Shown: positions 6,313 to 13,264 of the stretch, piece after piece
How the letters are laid out: the number at the start of each line of letters is the position of its first letter
Position numbering within the stretch: position 1 is the first letter of the stretch
Origin: Methanothrix sp.
GTDB taxonomy: Archaea > Halobacteriota > Methanosarcinia > Methanotrichales > Methanotrichaceae
Direction of reading: 5' to 3'
NCBI GenBank assembly: GCA_003162615.1
Contig: PMNG01000094.1
Span: 7,069 to 26,768 of the forward strand
DNA length: 19,700 nucleotides
Made by a program: the position numbers and the translations under genes
The notes under the pieces: model-generated
What the model was told of the DNA's origin: nothing
The model's input: only the letters and a program-made list of their open reading frames with translations
Database searches by the model: none

Positions 6313-6418
6313 TCCCACCTTTTTGGACGAGCTAAGGGGAATGGACTTGATGTGTTATTGCGATCCAACAGAAGCATGCCATGCCGACATCATCATCAGG
6401 AAGATCACAAACAAGTAG
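6149..6418 (+). CDS. DUF4326-family protein
   Basis: An 89-residue protein matching DUF4326 along its length: RIHRKRTKGWRMP (2-14), YVGRGTRWGNPF (19-30), a helical middle (YEEWLDAQLAADPTFLDEL), then LRGMDLMCYCDPTEACHADI (63-82). The last segment corresponds to the conserved LxGKxLxCWCxPxxCHxD. Conservation from residue 2 supports the ATG at 6149, with GGAG 6 bases upstream. Members occur widely in phages and plasmids. Their biochemical role is not established to my knowledge, though the conserved Cys and His suggest metal or nucleotide binding. It overlaps the upstream frame by 160 bases, which indicates that the upstream gene is frameshifted. Confidence 0.85.
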   Translation: MRIHRKRTKGWRMPANARYVGRGTRWGNPFSLKEYDRTTSLRLYEEWLDAQLAADPTFLDELRGMDLMCYCDPTEACHADIIIRKITNK

Positions 6419-6500
6419 CTAGCGACGTTCCGGTGAGAAATTTTTACGGACACTACTAAGGTGCCGGAGAAGAAAATTTTCTGGCTTGAGATGATAGAAA

Positions 6501-6764
6501 ATGCTTTTCAGCAACAGGCGGCTATGCCGTCATAAACACCTATACCGGACCTTGAACATCCCGCACAGCATCGCCTCCGCATACGAGTACATAGACTACG
6601 TTGATTTGGTCTACAACGAGGTCGACGGCACGATCCTAGTGAAGCCGGTGCGCAACGCGCCCAACAACAAGTCGGCGGCAAAGACACAATCAAGTGTAGA
6701 AGCCAAGGCAGAGCCATCAAGAAAAGACATTAACAACACGCCACGAGCGCATTTTTCGCTGTAG
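6501..6764 (+). CDS. AbrB-like protein with C-terminal tail
   Basis: An 87-residue protein. Residues 1-52 (SNRRLCRHKHLYRTLNIPHS then IASAYEYIDYVDLVYNEVDG and TILVKPVRN) fit the AbrB/SpoVT swapped hairpin: basic strand, LNIP turn, helix, and closing ILVKPV strand. Residues 53-87 form a charged, Lys/Ala/Ser-rich tail, probably disordered. Upstream lie a 12-base palindrome AGAAAATTTTCT (6471-6482) and a GAGATGAT stretch that may serve as binding site. Third AbrB-like protein in the window. Probably a regulator of the element. Confidence 0.6.
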   Translation: MLFSNRRLCRHKHLYRTLNIPHSIASAYEYIDYVDLVYNEVDGTILVKPVRNAPNNKSAAKTQSSVEAKAEPSRKDINNTPRAHFSL

Positions 6765-6787
6765 TTAAACAAAAAGAAGTTTGAAGC

Positions 6788-6837
6788 CGAGCGTTTCCAG
6801 CGCTCGACGACGGTATGCTGGAACCCAAAACCCAGCA
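6788..6837 (+). repeat. Two adjacent hairpins before Sm-like gene
   Basis: CGAGCG (6788-6793) pairs with CGCTCG (6801-6806), and TGCTGG (6816-6821) with CCAGCA (6832-6837). They fill most of the gap between the stop at 6764 and the ATG at 6849. They may act as processing, attenuation or termination structures; no T-run follows. Confidence 0.4.
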
Positions 6838-6848
6838 GAGAAACCCTT

Positions 6849-7070
6849 ATGAAGAGCACCACCAACATATATAACGGTAGTAACTATACCGGTGGATACG
6901 ACGTTTTTGTCGGCAAAGTAGTTCGAATAAAGCCAAAGTACGACTCCCGAAGCATTAGCGGTCGGGTCGTTTCTATCTCTTCTGACGGTCTGATCACCCT
7001 AGAGGATCGGCTCGGTCGCCTGACCATGATCAAGCAGGCTGACGTCTCGGTCATCAGCGAGGTGAGCTGA
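6849..7070 (+). CDS. Sm-like/small beta-barrel protein (tentative)
   Basis: A 73-residue protein with an Sm/KOW-like strand pattern: YDVFVGKVVRIKPKYDSRSI, SGRVVSISSDGLITLEDRLG, then RLTMIKQADVSVISEV. The Gly-x-Val-x-x-Ile repeats and the final isoleucine/valine strand suggest a small beta-barrel that could bind RNA or DNA. No binding residues can be assigned with certainty. Its TGA is one base before the ATG of the large replication gene, whose binding site (GGTGA) lies inside this gene, so the two are translationally coupled. A role in replication or its control is inferred from position only. Confidence 0.55.
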   Translation: MKSTTNIYNGSNYTGGYDVFVGKVVRIKPKYDSRSISGRVVSISSDGLITLEDRLGRLTMIKQADVSVISEVS

Positions 7071-7071
7071 G

Positions 7072-9885
7072 ATGTCCTCGACCATATCACCAGAAGACCT
7101 TGGATGGCTACAGGACAGGATCGCGGGCATCTTCACTAACAAGCCCAACCCGACGACCGAAGGTGCCGGAGAAGTCATCCTAGCGGCTCGTAGAGGCTCC
7201 TTGAAGCCCTCAGACGCGCCGCTTGCTTGCCGGATTTTGACTGACGCTGGCGAGGTACTAACGCCCAACCTGAAGAAGTACGTCGAGTCGTTGAAGCCCG
7301 TCGAGCAGCCAGCCGCCGACGACAAGGTGCCGGACGTAAAGCAACCACCCGTCAAAGACGTCGTCAAGCCCAATGTGCCGCCTGAACAAAACCAGAAGAG
7401 TTCGGGCCAAGAACCTGGTGAGTCCAAGGACAAGGCAGAGATTGAAGACGACGACGTTGGAGAAGCACAGCAGTCTGAAGACACCAAACACCAAGATCCT
7501 GACATACCACAGGCGCTCAGAAGTGCCGATCATTGGGTTCTTACAAGTAATCGGTACGGCGTTAACATCTTTGGCGAAGCATATCCCCTACACCCAGAGA
7601 CAGGCGAAACAATCACTTGGAAACATCCCGACTTCTGGATGACGTACGACCAAGCCGTCGACGCCCTCAAACAAAACAGACACAATAACCTTGACGGGCT
7701 AGGGTTTGTGGTCGCTCGTGATGGAGCAGAACCGTCGATCATCGGCGGTACCATCAACTGCTGCCGTGATCCCGATACTGGGCAGATATCTGAGTGGGTA
7801 GACAAATTCCTGAAGGAGCTTAACTGTCCGTACTGCCTGAGCATTACAGGGACAGGTCTGCACTTTTTCTGTCACGGCACGCTGCCCCATGACGCATTCT
7901 TCAACGCCCCTGATGATCTGACCGACGAGATGAAAGCTCACATCATTGCGAAAAAACCTGACATCAAGACACAAATCGCGAACGGAAAGAAGGTCTGGAA
8001 TGAAGTCAAGATCTTCAGCAACAACACTCAGCACCTCGCGCTGACTGATACGTGGCTTGGTGCGGTTGACCTGGAAGACCGTGCAGAGGTGCTACAGGGG
8101 CTCATCAAGCCATGCCTGGAGATGGGAAAGATCTTCAAAAACAAGCTGGTTGATGAGGCGGCACTCCCAAGCGAAGATGTAATGAAAAAGGCACGCGAAG
8201 ACGCTTTGCGGCTCATGCACGAAGCCCTCCTAGAAGGGAATGAATCAGCATGGGCAAAACCAGAAAACGTCAAGCTACTTAAGTTTCTTAAAGAGTACGA
8301 CCGGGAGACGTACTACTCGGTGATGACTGAGTGGAAGAGGATCTTACCCACGTGCGAGATCAAAAAGATTGTGAACGATGAGATCAGAGACGAGAAGCAG
8401 GACGATCCTAAGCCGAACCCAGCCAAGCGCGTGGTTGATGCCATCGTGGGTGCTGAGTTTGAGTTGTGGCACTCCAAGAATGGATTGGGTTTCATAACCA
8501 TCAACGGAACCCACATGACAATCAGGGACGCTACATTCGCAAACTACCTGACCACCACGTACTATAACGAGATGGATGACGTGCTTTCGCCAATACCACT
8601 GAAGGCAGCAGTTGAAACACTTCATGGTATGGCGATGAACGAAGACCGCCCGGAATATGAAGTCGTGACAAGGATCGCGTTGTGCGGAGAGGTCATCTAT
8701 CTCGACATGGCAAACAAAGACAACGAAGTCATTGAAGTATCCAAAGACGGCTGGCGCATCCGGGAGGGCGCACCCGTCCGGTTCAGGCGACCAGATGGGT
8801 TGCTACCTTTGCCACGCCCTGAACACGTCGAAGATCCGGCTAAGGAGTTTGACGAGCTGTTCACCGTCGTGAACTGCTACCCCGAAAAGAAGATACTGGT
8901 GAAGGGATGGGAAATCGGCACACTGAACCCAACCGGGGCGTATCCGGTTTTTGTGATAAAAGGTGAGCCTGGGTCGGGTAAGTCCGTGAAAACCAAGCGG
9001 ATGAAGCAGATTACAGATCCGAGCAACTTGAAGATCGAAGAATTGCGAAAAGACAAAGACCTGATCATAACCTGTTTCGACAACCACATTGCGGCATTCG
9101 ACAACATTTCATACCTACAACAGGCACGGTCGGATATGCTCTGTAGGGTCTCAACAGGCGCAGGTTTTAGGCAGCGTTTACTCTATACCAACATGGAAAG
9201 TGTCCAAACCACGTTGCGGAACCCTTTAATCCTGAATGGATTGGAAGAATTCGTGACGCAAGGCGACCTGTCGGACCGATGCATCTATGATGAGATGCCG
9301 CCTGCACCGGAACCTGTTGTAAGCGAAGAAACGCTAAACAAGACGTTCACTGAGATACACCCGAAGGTTCTGGGCGCGCTTCTGGAGTATGCCGTTCGTG
9401 GACTTAAGGCGCGTGCTGAAGGCAAAAAGCCGAAAATCAGCACAAGGATGTCGGATTTTGGCGAGTGGGTGGTCTTATGCCTTGGAGATAAAGAAGGCGA
9501 AGAGTTCGCAGACGCATATGTACAGAACAAAAACGAAGAGCTTACTTCGTTGGCTGAAGGAAACCCGTTTTTGACCGAACTGTTCAAGTTGATGGAGCGG
9601 GAACCGTGTAAGTCCAATGGTTGGGAAGGCACATCTACAATGCTCCTCACAGAGTTAACCCTGCAAGCACACTTCATAGACAGGTCGCGTCCATATGGAT
9701 TCCCGATAAATGCACGCGCTCTATCTAGCGCACTGAATAAGTTTGGTAAAGAGATAGCCAACGCTGGGTTGAGAGTAGAGCGACCGCCAAGCCATAAGGT
9801 AGCTAAAATCATCAAGATCTCCCATGTTAAAAAACCTGAACAACATCCAGAACAAAAAGTGGCCGATGTGGGAGCGTTCACGTAG
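7072..9885 (+). CDS. Primase-helicase-like replication protein with degenerate primase site
   Basis: A 937-residue protein; GGTGA lies 6 bases before the ATG. Residues 1-75 form a small domain, 76-145 a Pro/Asp/Lys-rich linker. Residues 150-345 resemble the archaeo-eukaryotic primase-polymerase domain of phage replication proteins: WKHPDFWMTYDQAVDAL, LDGLGFVVA, CRDPDTGQISEW, SITGTGLHFFCHG (257-269). The usual DxD before the Cys-Arg-Asp-Pro step is T-I-N (GGTINCC, 225-231). Residues 590-780 are the P-loop ATPase/helicase part: GEPGSGKS (631-638), AAFDNIS (674-680), SDMLCRVSTGAGFRQRLLYT (687-706), LILNGLEEF, DLSDR. Together this is the replication protein of a plasmid or virus. The iteron-like array begins two bases after its stop codon. 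Confidence 0.85.
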   Translation: MSSTISPEDLGWLQDRIAGIFTNKPNPTTEGAGEVILAARRGSLKPSDAPLACRILTDAGEVLTPNLKKYVESLKPVEQPAADDKVPDVKQPPVKDVVKPNVPPEQNQKSSGQEPGESKDKAEIEDDDVGEAQQSEDTKHQDPDIPQALRSADHWVLTSNRYGVNIFGEAYPLHPETGETITWKHPDFWMTYDQAVDALKQNRHNNLDGLGFVVARDGAEPSIIGGTINCCRDPDTGQISEWVDKFLKELNCPYCLSITGTGLHFFCHGTLPHDAFFNAPDDLTDEMKAHIIAKKPDIKTQIANGKKVWNEVKIFSNNTQHLALTDTWLGAVDLEDRAEVLQGLIKPCLEMGKIFKNKLVDEAALPSEDVMKKAREDALRLMHEALLEGNESAWAKPENVKLLKFLKEYDRETYYSVMTEWKRILPTCEIKKIVNDEIRDEKQDDPKPNPAKRVVDAIVGAEFELWHSKNGLGFITINGTHMTIRDATFANYLTTTYYNEMDDVLSPIPLKAAVETLHGMAMNEDRPEYEVVTRIALCGEVIYLDMANKDNEVIEVSKDGWRIREGAPVRFRRPDGLLPLPRPEHVEDPAKEFDELFTVVNCYPEKKILVKGWEIGTLNPTGAYPVFVIKGEPGSGKSVKTKRMKQITDPSNLKIEELRKDKDLIITCFDNHIAAFDNISYLQQARSDMLCRVSTGAGFRQRLLYTNMESVQTTLRNPLILNGLEEFVTQGDLSDRCIYDEMPPAPEPVVSEETLNKTFTEIHPKVLGALLEYAVRGLKARAEGKKPKISTRMSDFGEWVVLCLGDKEGEEFADAYVQNKNEELTSLAEGNPFLTELFKLMEREPCKSNGWEGTSTMLLTELTLQAHFIDRSRPYGFPINARALSSALNKFGKEIANAGLRVERPPSHKVAKIIKISHVKKPEQHPEQKVADVGAFT

Positions 9886-9886
9886 G

Positions 9887-10222
9887 GGACGCAAATTAAT
9901 TTGCGTCCTATTTGCGTCCTACAAAAACCCATATGTGTTGGCTGCGTGTGCTTAGTTGGTGGACGCAAGGGGGACGCAAATTAAATTGAACAAATCGCTA
10001 TGTATTGGCTTGAAAATGGTAAAACGGGGACGCAAAATACCCCCTCTCCCCCTACTTCTTTAAAAGAAAAAGAGAAAGGGAAAGAGAAAGGAACACACTG
10101 TGATACTCTCTCTTTTTTCATATAGAACTCTTAGGGGGAGGGGTAGCAAATTTGCGTCCCCCAAGCATCTGCATATCGTTTTTTGCGTTTTTTCTTGCGT
10201 CCCTGCGTCCCCTTTTGCGTCC
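9887..10222. repeat. Iteron-like array, candidate replication origin
   Basis: Nine exact copies of GGACGCAA or its complement TTGCGTCC start at 9887, 9901, 9912, 9961, 9972, 10028, 10152, 10195 and 10215, with a one-mismatch copy at 10203. Orientation is mixed. The first two form a perfect 22-base palindrome (9887-9908). Between copies 6 and 7 lies a purine-rich/AT-rich stretch (10061-10125) suitable for unwinding. The array follows the replication gene directly, the usual place for an origin. It could also be an operator for that gene's product. Confidence 0.75.
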
Positions 10223-10225
10223 ACC

Positions 10226-10820
10226 AGAAAATGCTTCAGAAAATGCTTCGCATTTTCCGTACTGGCGGCAGTTTTACGCCAGTGAGTACTTTGACGAGCG
10301 TCTCGTCAACGATCGTCCATACTTCAACCAACGAGGCAGGACAGGCAGGACAGGTCATTGTACTGTTCTGTTTCATAGTTACACTCTTTTCTCAGCACCA
10401 ACCCTTCTACAGCCTCCAGGCTTGACCCAGGCTGCTGTACAGGCTGTATCCCGGCGAGTACACAGCTTTGTCTGGAGATCGGCTGCGAGTCACCAGCAAG
10501 CCCACGGCGACTCCTCAGAGTATGTCCTGGCATTGGCGGCGAATGCTGCCTAAGCGCACGGCGCGCCACGCTGCTACAGGCTTCGGCACTAAAAGTGACC
10601 GAAGCCTTCCGCAGAGGCGCTCCTTCTCCTGTCCGTTCAACGTCGGCAAAATGTTGGCGTACGGCACATTTCGTGAGACAGCGGCGGCAGATTGACCGAC
10701 TTGTCAATCGTTATTCGCTGTATTGCCCTCGACTACTTTTGTGGTGCAGCACCACAATCTCGTGGCCGCCATTCGCCGGTCAATAGCATTTTCCTGTCTT
10801 TGAACGGACGGGACGAGAGG
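10226..10820. other. Noncoding region dense in inverted repeats
   Basis: No gene is convincing. A tandem 12-base repeat AGAAAATGCTTC (10226-10249) is followed by hairpins: GAAAATGC/GCATTTTC (10239-10257), ACTGGCG/CGCCAGT (10261-10283), TTGACGAG/CTCGTCAA (10291-10309), TACAGCCT/AGGCTGTA (10408-10448), a 13-pair stem at 10578-10607 with AGGCTTCGG and CCGAAGCCT arms, ATTGAC/GTCAAT (10691-10708) and TTGTGGTGC/GCACCACAA around one base (10739-10757). GGCAGGACA is repeated in tandem near 10333. It probably belongs to the origin or encodes structured RNA. Confidence 0.6.
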
Positions 10821-10889
10821 CGCGCAGCCAGAAAAACGCAACTCCATCGGAGAGGGCGAAGCCCGGTTGCGTTTTTCGATTGGCGCGCG
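10821..10889 (+). other. Large bipartite hairpin, possible RNA element or terminator
   Basis: CGCGC-GCCA (10821-10830, one bulged A) pairs with TGGC-GCGCG (10881-10889). GAAAAACGCAAC (10831-10842) pairs exactly with GTTGCGTTTTTC (10866-10877). Inside the loop GGGC (10854-10857) pairs with GCCC (10861-10864) around GAA. That gives about 25 pairs over 69 bases, the strongest fold I see in the window. It lies 44 bases before the zinc-ribbon gene at 10933 and may be a small RNA, a terminator-like structure or part of the origin. Confidence 0.5.
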
Positions 10890-10932
10890 CCGTGACTTAG
10901 ACAAACTGTCCGTTTTTACGCAGCTCTTATGC

Positions 10933-11226
10933 ATGACAAGAATGAACGACACGAACGAGGCTGTACGGTGTGAGACCTGCGGAGCGGCGGCAAAGAAGCT
11001 TCATGAGCTGTGTGATGCCTGTATTTTGAAAATGATGCTGAAGAAGCAGCGTGAAGACGAAGACTCCACGGCGATCAAAGAGTGCGAATGCCAGAGGTGC
11101 GGCAAGCGTTGGATGCCTCGAAGTTCATCCAAGCCTCGAACTTGTCCTAACCAGCACTGCCGTTCCGTCAACTGGGATAGACCACGCATTCGACCAAGCA
11201 AAAAGCAAGCCGAGGCAGCATGTTGA
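10933..11226 (+). CDS. Double zinc-ribbon protein
   Basis: From ATG 10933 the protein is 97 residues (MTRMNDTNEAVRCETCGAAA...); ATG 10942 is an equal alternative. A first zinc-binding site is C-E-T-C with C-D-A-C about 14 residues later. A second is C-E-C-Q-R-C-G with C-P-N-Q-H-C, ending in WDRPRIRPSKK, a basic tail. This layout suits a nucleic-acid-binding regulator. No ribosome binding site is evident. The 3' end overlaps the next gene by 7 bases, beginning a run of three small overlapping genes. Exact family unknown. Confidence 0.65.
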   Translation: MTRMNDTNEAVRCETCGAAAKKLHELCDACILKMMLKKQREDEDSTAIKECECQRCGKRWMPRSSSKPRTCPNQHCRSVNWDRPRIRPSKKQAEAAC

Positions 11227-11393
11227 GCCGAACAGAACTTGAGTGGTTGCGTGACCACCACCAACGTAACATTCAGGACCTAACTGAAAATCTTGAGGAA
11301 GGTGCAGATGGATTGGAGAGCCCTGCGCCTGTAGAGAACGAGCCCTACGATATGGGAGCAGACTTGTTGCAGTCGGAGCCTCATGGCGACTAA
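11220..11393 (+). CDS. Small acidic protein, unknown
   Basis: A 57-residue frame (MLSRTELEWLRDHHQRNIQD...) with an N-terminal amphipathic helix and an acidic tail (ENLEEGADGLESPAPVENEP). GAGG lies 6 bases before the ATG, and both ends overlap neighbours (7 bases with the zinc-ribbon gene, 11 bases with the next gene). The overlaps and binding site support it as a real gene despite its length. I do not recognise a family. Position suggests it works with its operon neighbours. Confidence 0.5.
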   Translation: MLSRTELEWLRDHHQRNIQDLTENLEEGADGLESPAPVENEPYDMGADLLQSEPHGD

Positions 11394-11667
11394 AAAGATG
11401 ACTAGAGCTGAGTTAGCGGCGAGGCGCAAGCGCTTCGATGCGATCAAGAAGCGACTGGATGAGATCGACAAAAGCCTACCTGAGATAGTAGACGTCTCTG
11501 AAGAAGACCAGGATGAGCAGAAGGCACAAGAGGAACTCGAAGCCGATTCGTTATTATTCAAACAATACAAGGACAAAATAGACAAGCTCCGCGCCGAGCT
11601 GCGGGGTTTGCGAGAGCGACCACAGCCAACGCCAAAGCCAGAACCACGCAAACGCCGATGCAGATAG
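11383..11667 (+). CDS. Coiled-coil protein, unknown
   Basis: A 94-residue, highly charged protein (MATKKMTRAELAARRKRFDA...). Residues 5-80 are helical with heptad-like spacing (LRAELRGLRER near 70-80), suggesting a coiled coil. The C-terminus is Pro/Lys/Arg-rich (PTPKPEPRKRR), likely DNA- or RNA-contacting. GGAG precedes the ATG, which lies inside the end of the previous gene. It is the last gene before a new promoter at 11674. Function unknown. Confidence 0.55.
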   Translation: MATKKMTRAELAARRKRFDAIKKRLDEIDKSLPEIVDVSEEDQDEQKAQEELEADSLLFKQYKDKIDKLRAELRGLRERPQPTPKPEPRKRRCR

Positions 11668-11673
11668 AAAGTC

Positions 11674-11681
11674 CTTTATAG
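11674..11681 (+). promoter_or_regulatory. TATA box for a leaderless transcript
   Basis: CTTTATAG preceded by GAAAG sits with its centre about 26 bases before the ATG at 11704. That puts the transcription start at or next to the start codon, so the mRNA of the next gene is probably leaderless. No ribosome binding site is present between them, which fits. Confidence 0.6.
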
Positions 11682-11703
11682 GGCTCATGTTTTTCATCCG
11701 TGT

Positions 11704-12282
11704 ATGACAAGTAAACCACGGACGAAGCCGGGAGTGTGGGTGAGAACTTCCCGGAGAACTCATGCTGACGGCACGGTAGTCGAGCATAAGTACTGGAGTG
11801 CGAGTTGGCGGCAGGGTGGCGGCGGCAAGGTCAAGAACGCGTATCTCGGCAAATGCGACGCCGTGACTGAAGAGCAGGCACTTGCGATGGCACTGAGGCT
11901 GAAGGCGGCTGATGTGGGCGCGCTAAGCGAGCGCGAAGTCATTCAGCCGACCAATGATGCTATTGAAGCGGCTGTGAAGAAGCACATCGATGCAGCAGTG
12001 AAGAAGTATCTCGATGCGAAGTTTGCGGCGGAAGTTAACCCTGAAGCCAAAGTGGATTTCGTCACCGCTGGACCGACGTCTGGGTCTGAAGCATATCCTG
12101 GAGTCACCAAAAACAGGCACGGAAAATGGGAAGCTCGCGCAAAGGTAGACGGCAAGCGGACGCACTTGAGCAGCTACCCCGACAGACGGGATGCGATCAA
12201 GGCGATTGAAGCATCTACGAAGCCGGAGCCTGTCCAAGCCGTAGGCAAGATGCCCGATGCTGCGGCTACCGGTGGTGGCTGA
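11704..12282 (+). CDS. AP2-like DNA-binding protein with N-terminal YW-ASWR module
   Basis: A 192-residue protein. Residues 28-73 (EHKYWSASWRQGGGG, KNAYLGKCDAVTEEQALAMA, LKAADVGAL) match a module also at the N-terminus of the Dam methylase at 13265. A helical, charged middle follows (85-115). Residues 132-170 (GVTKNRHGKWEARAKVDGKR, then HLSSYPDRRDAIKAI) fit an AP2-type DNA-binding domain as found in phage and integrase-associated proteins. A Gly-rich end precedes TGA at 12280-12282. The frame then stays open into the PAPS-reductase-like gene. Expression is probably leaderless from the TATA at 11674. Likely DNA-binding; target unknown. Confidence 0.7.
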   Translation: MTSKPRTKPGVWVRTSRRTHADGTVVEHKYWSASWRQGGGGKVKNAYLGKCDAVTEEQALAMALRLKAADVGALSEREVIQPTNDAIEAAVKKHIDAAVKKYLDAKFAAEVNPEAKVDFVTAGPTSGSEAYPGVTKNRHGKWEARAKVDGKRTHLSSYPDRRDAIKAIEASTKPEPVQAVGKMPDAAATGGG

Positions 12283-12342
12283 CAGGTCGAGCCAAAGAAA
12301 AATAAGCGGATCGCTGCTACGTTCCTTCGGCAGCGCCAATCT

Positions 12343-13251
12343 TTGGATCTAGCCCAAAAGGTGATCCTGTCGAAGCGACGCATTCGCGAGTGGTGCGAGC
12401 ATTGGAATTACGACGTATACGTGTCGTTCAGCGGCGGCAACGACAGCCTTTGTCTCACCCACTTGGTGCGGCAGGTGTACCCGAAGTGTCCTCTTGTGTT
12501 CGTGGACACAGGTAACGAGTGGCCAGAGATTCGCAGGTTCGTAAAATCTCAGGAAAACGTGATTGTCCTACAGCCGAAGATGCACTTCAAGGAAGTCATC
12601 GAGAAATATGGATATCCTGTAGTCTCTAAGCGTGTCTCCAGGTTTGTCCAAGACCTCCGAGGGGACCCAGAACGCAATCCAGCAACTCGGCACCTCCGAC
12701 TTACGGGAATGACTCAAGCTGGAGACTATTGCCCAAACCTGAAATTGCCCGAAAAATGGCTGTTTCTCGTGGATGCTCCGTTCAAGATCTCTGACAGGTG
12801 CTGTTCGATCTTGAAAGAGGGACCACTCGACAAATATGCCAAAGAGACAGGGAGGAAGCCTATTACAGGCGAAATGGCGAACGACTCACAGGCGAGACGG
12901 TGGGCCTACCTTCAGACGGGCTGTAATGCTTTTGATCAGAAAGTTCCGAGGAGCCGCCCACTCGGCTTCTGGACCAACCAGGACATTCTCCGTTATATAA
13001 AAGAGAACAATTTATCATACTGTGATGAGGTCTACGGCGAAATCGTCGAAACCGATGGTTTACTAAGCTGTACAAAGGCAAGCCACACTGGTTGCGTATT
13101 TTGTGGATTCGGTGCACAGCGCGACAAACACGACAGGTTAGAACAACTAAAGATACAGCACCCAAAGATGTGGGAATATGGAATGCACAAGTTAGGAATG
13201 GCAGAAGTAACACTTTTTACCGACAGGCAAATAGCCTTGAACAGTCGGTAA
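12343..13251 (+). CDS. Phage-type PAPS-reductase-like (PP-loop ATPase) protein
   Basis: Residues 25-70 (YVSFSGGNDSLCLTHLVRQV, then FVDTGNEWPEIRRFVK) show the PP-loop ATPase fold, followed by YGYPVVSKRVSRFVQDLRGD, DRCCSILKEGPLDKYAKETG (151-170), RKPITGEMANDSQAR, TGCNAFDQK, PLGFWTNQDILRYI and CVFCGFG (251-257). This is the phosphoadenosine-phosphosulfate-reductase-like family of phages and mobile elements, with Cys positions suitable for an Fe-S cluster. The loop reads SGGNDS where SGGKDS is usual. The start is uncertain: TTG 12343 has no binding site, and the frame is open back to the TGA of the preceding gene, 20 codons upstream. Role may be sulfur metabolism or nucleic-acid modification; no Dnd partners are seen. 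Confidence 0.85.
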   Translation: MDLAQKVILSKRRIREWCEHWNYDVYVSFSGGNDSLCLTHLVRQVYPKCPLVFVDTGNEWPEIRRFVKSQENVIVLQPKMHFKEVIEKYGYPVVSKRVSRFVQDLRGDPERNPATRHLRLTGMTQAGDYCPNLKLPEKWLFLVDAPFKISDRCCSILKEGPLDKYAKETGRKPITGEMANDSQARRWAYLQTGCNAFDQKVPRSRPLGFWTNQDILRYIKENNLSYCDEVYGEIVETDGLLSCTKASHTGCVFCGFGAQRDKHDRLEQLKIQHPKMWEYGMHKLGMAEVTLFTDRQIALNSR

Positions 13252-13264
13252 ACTAAGGAGCCGA

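Noticed and set aside
9285..9968. Long minus-strand frame (227 codons) over the end of the replication gene
   Set aside because: It is antisense to the conserved helicase region, has no recognisable motif and continues into the iteron array; it is a by-product of codon use on the real strand.
9887..10222. CRISPR array
   Set aside because: Repeats are only 8 bases, in both orientations, with irregular spacing and no unique spacers of constant size.
10152..10553. Plus-strand frame of 133 codons after the iterons
   Set aside because: It translates the repeats and hairpins, has no binding site and several competing frames of similar length exist on both strands.
12343..13251. DndC of a DNA phosphorothioation system
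   Set aside because: Motifs fit the phage PAPS-reductase-like family, and no DndA, DndB, DndD or DndE-like genes lie nearby.
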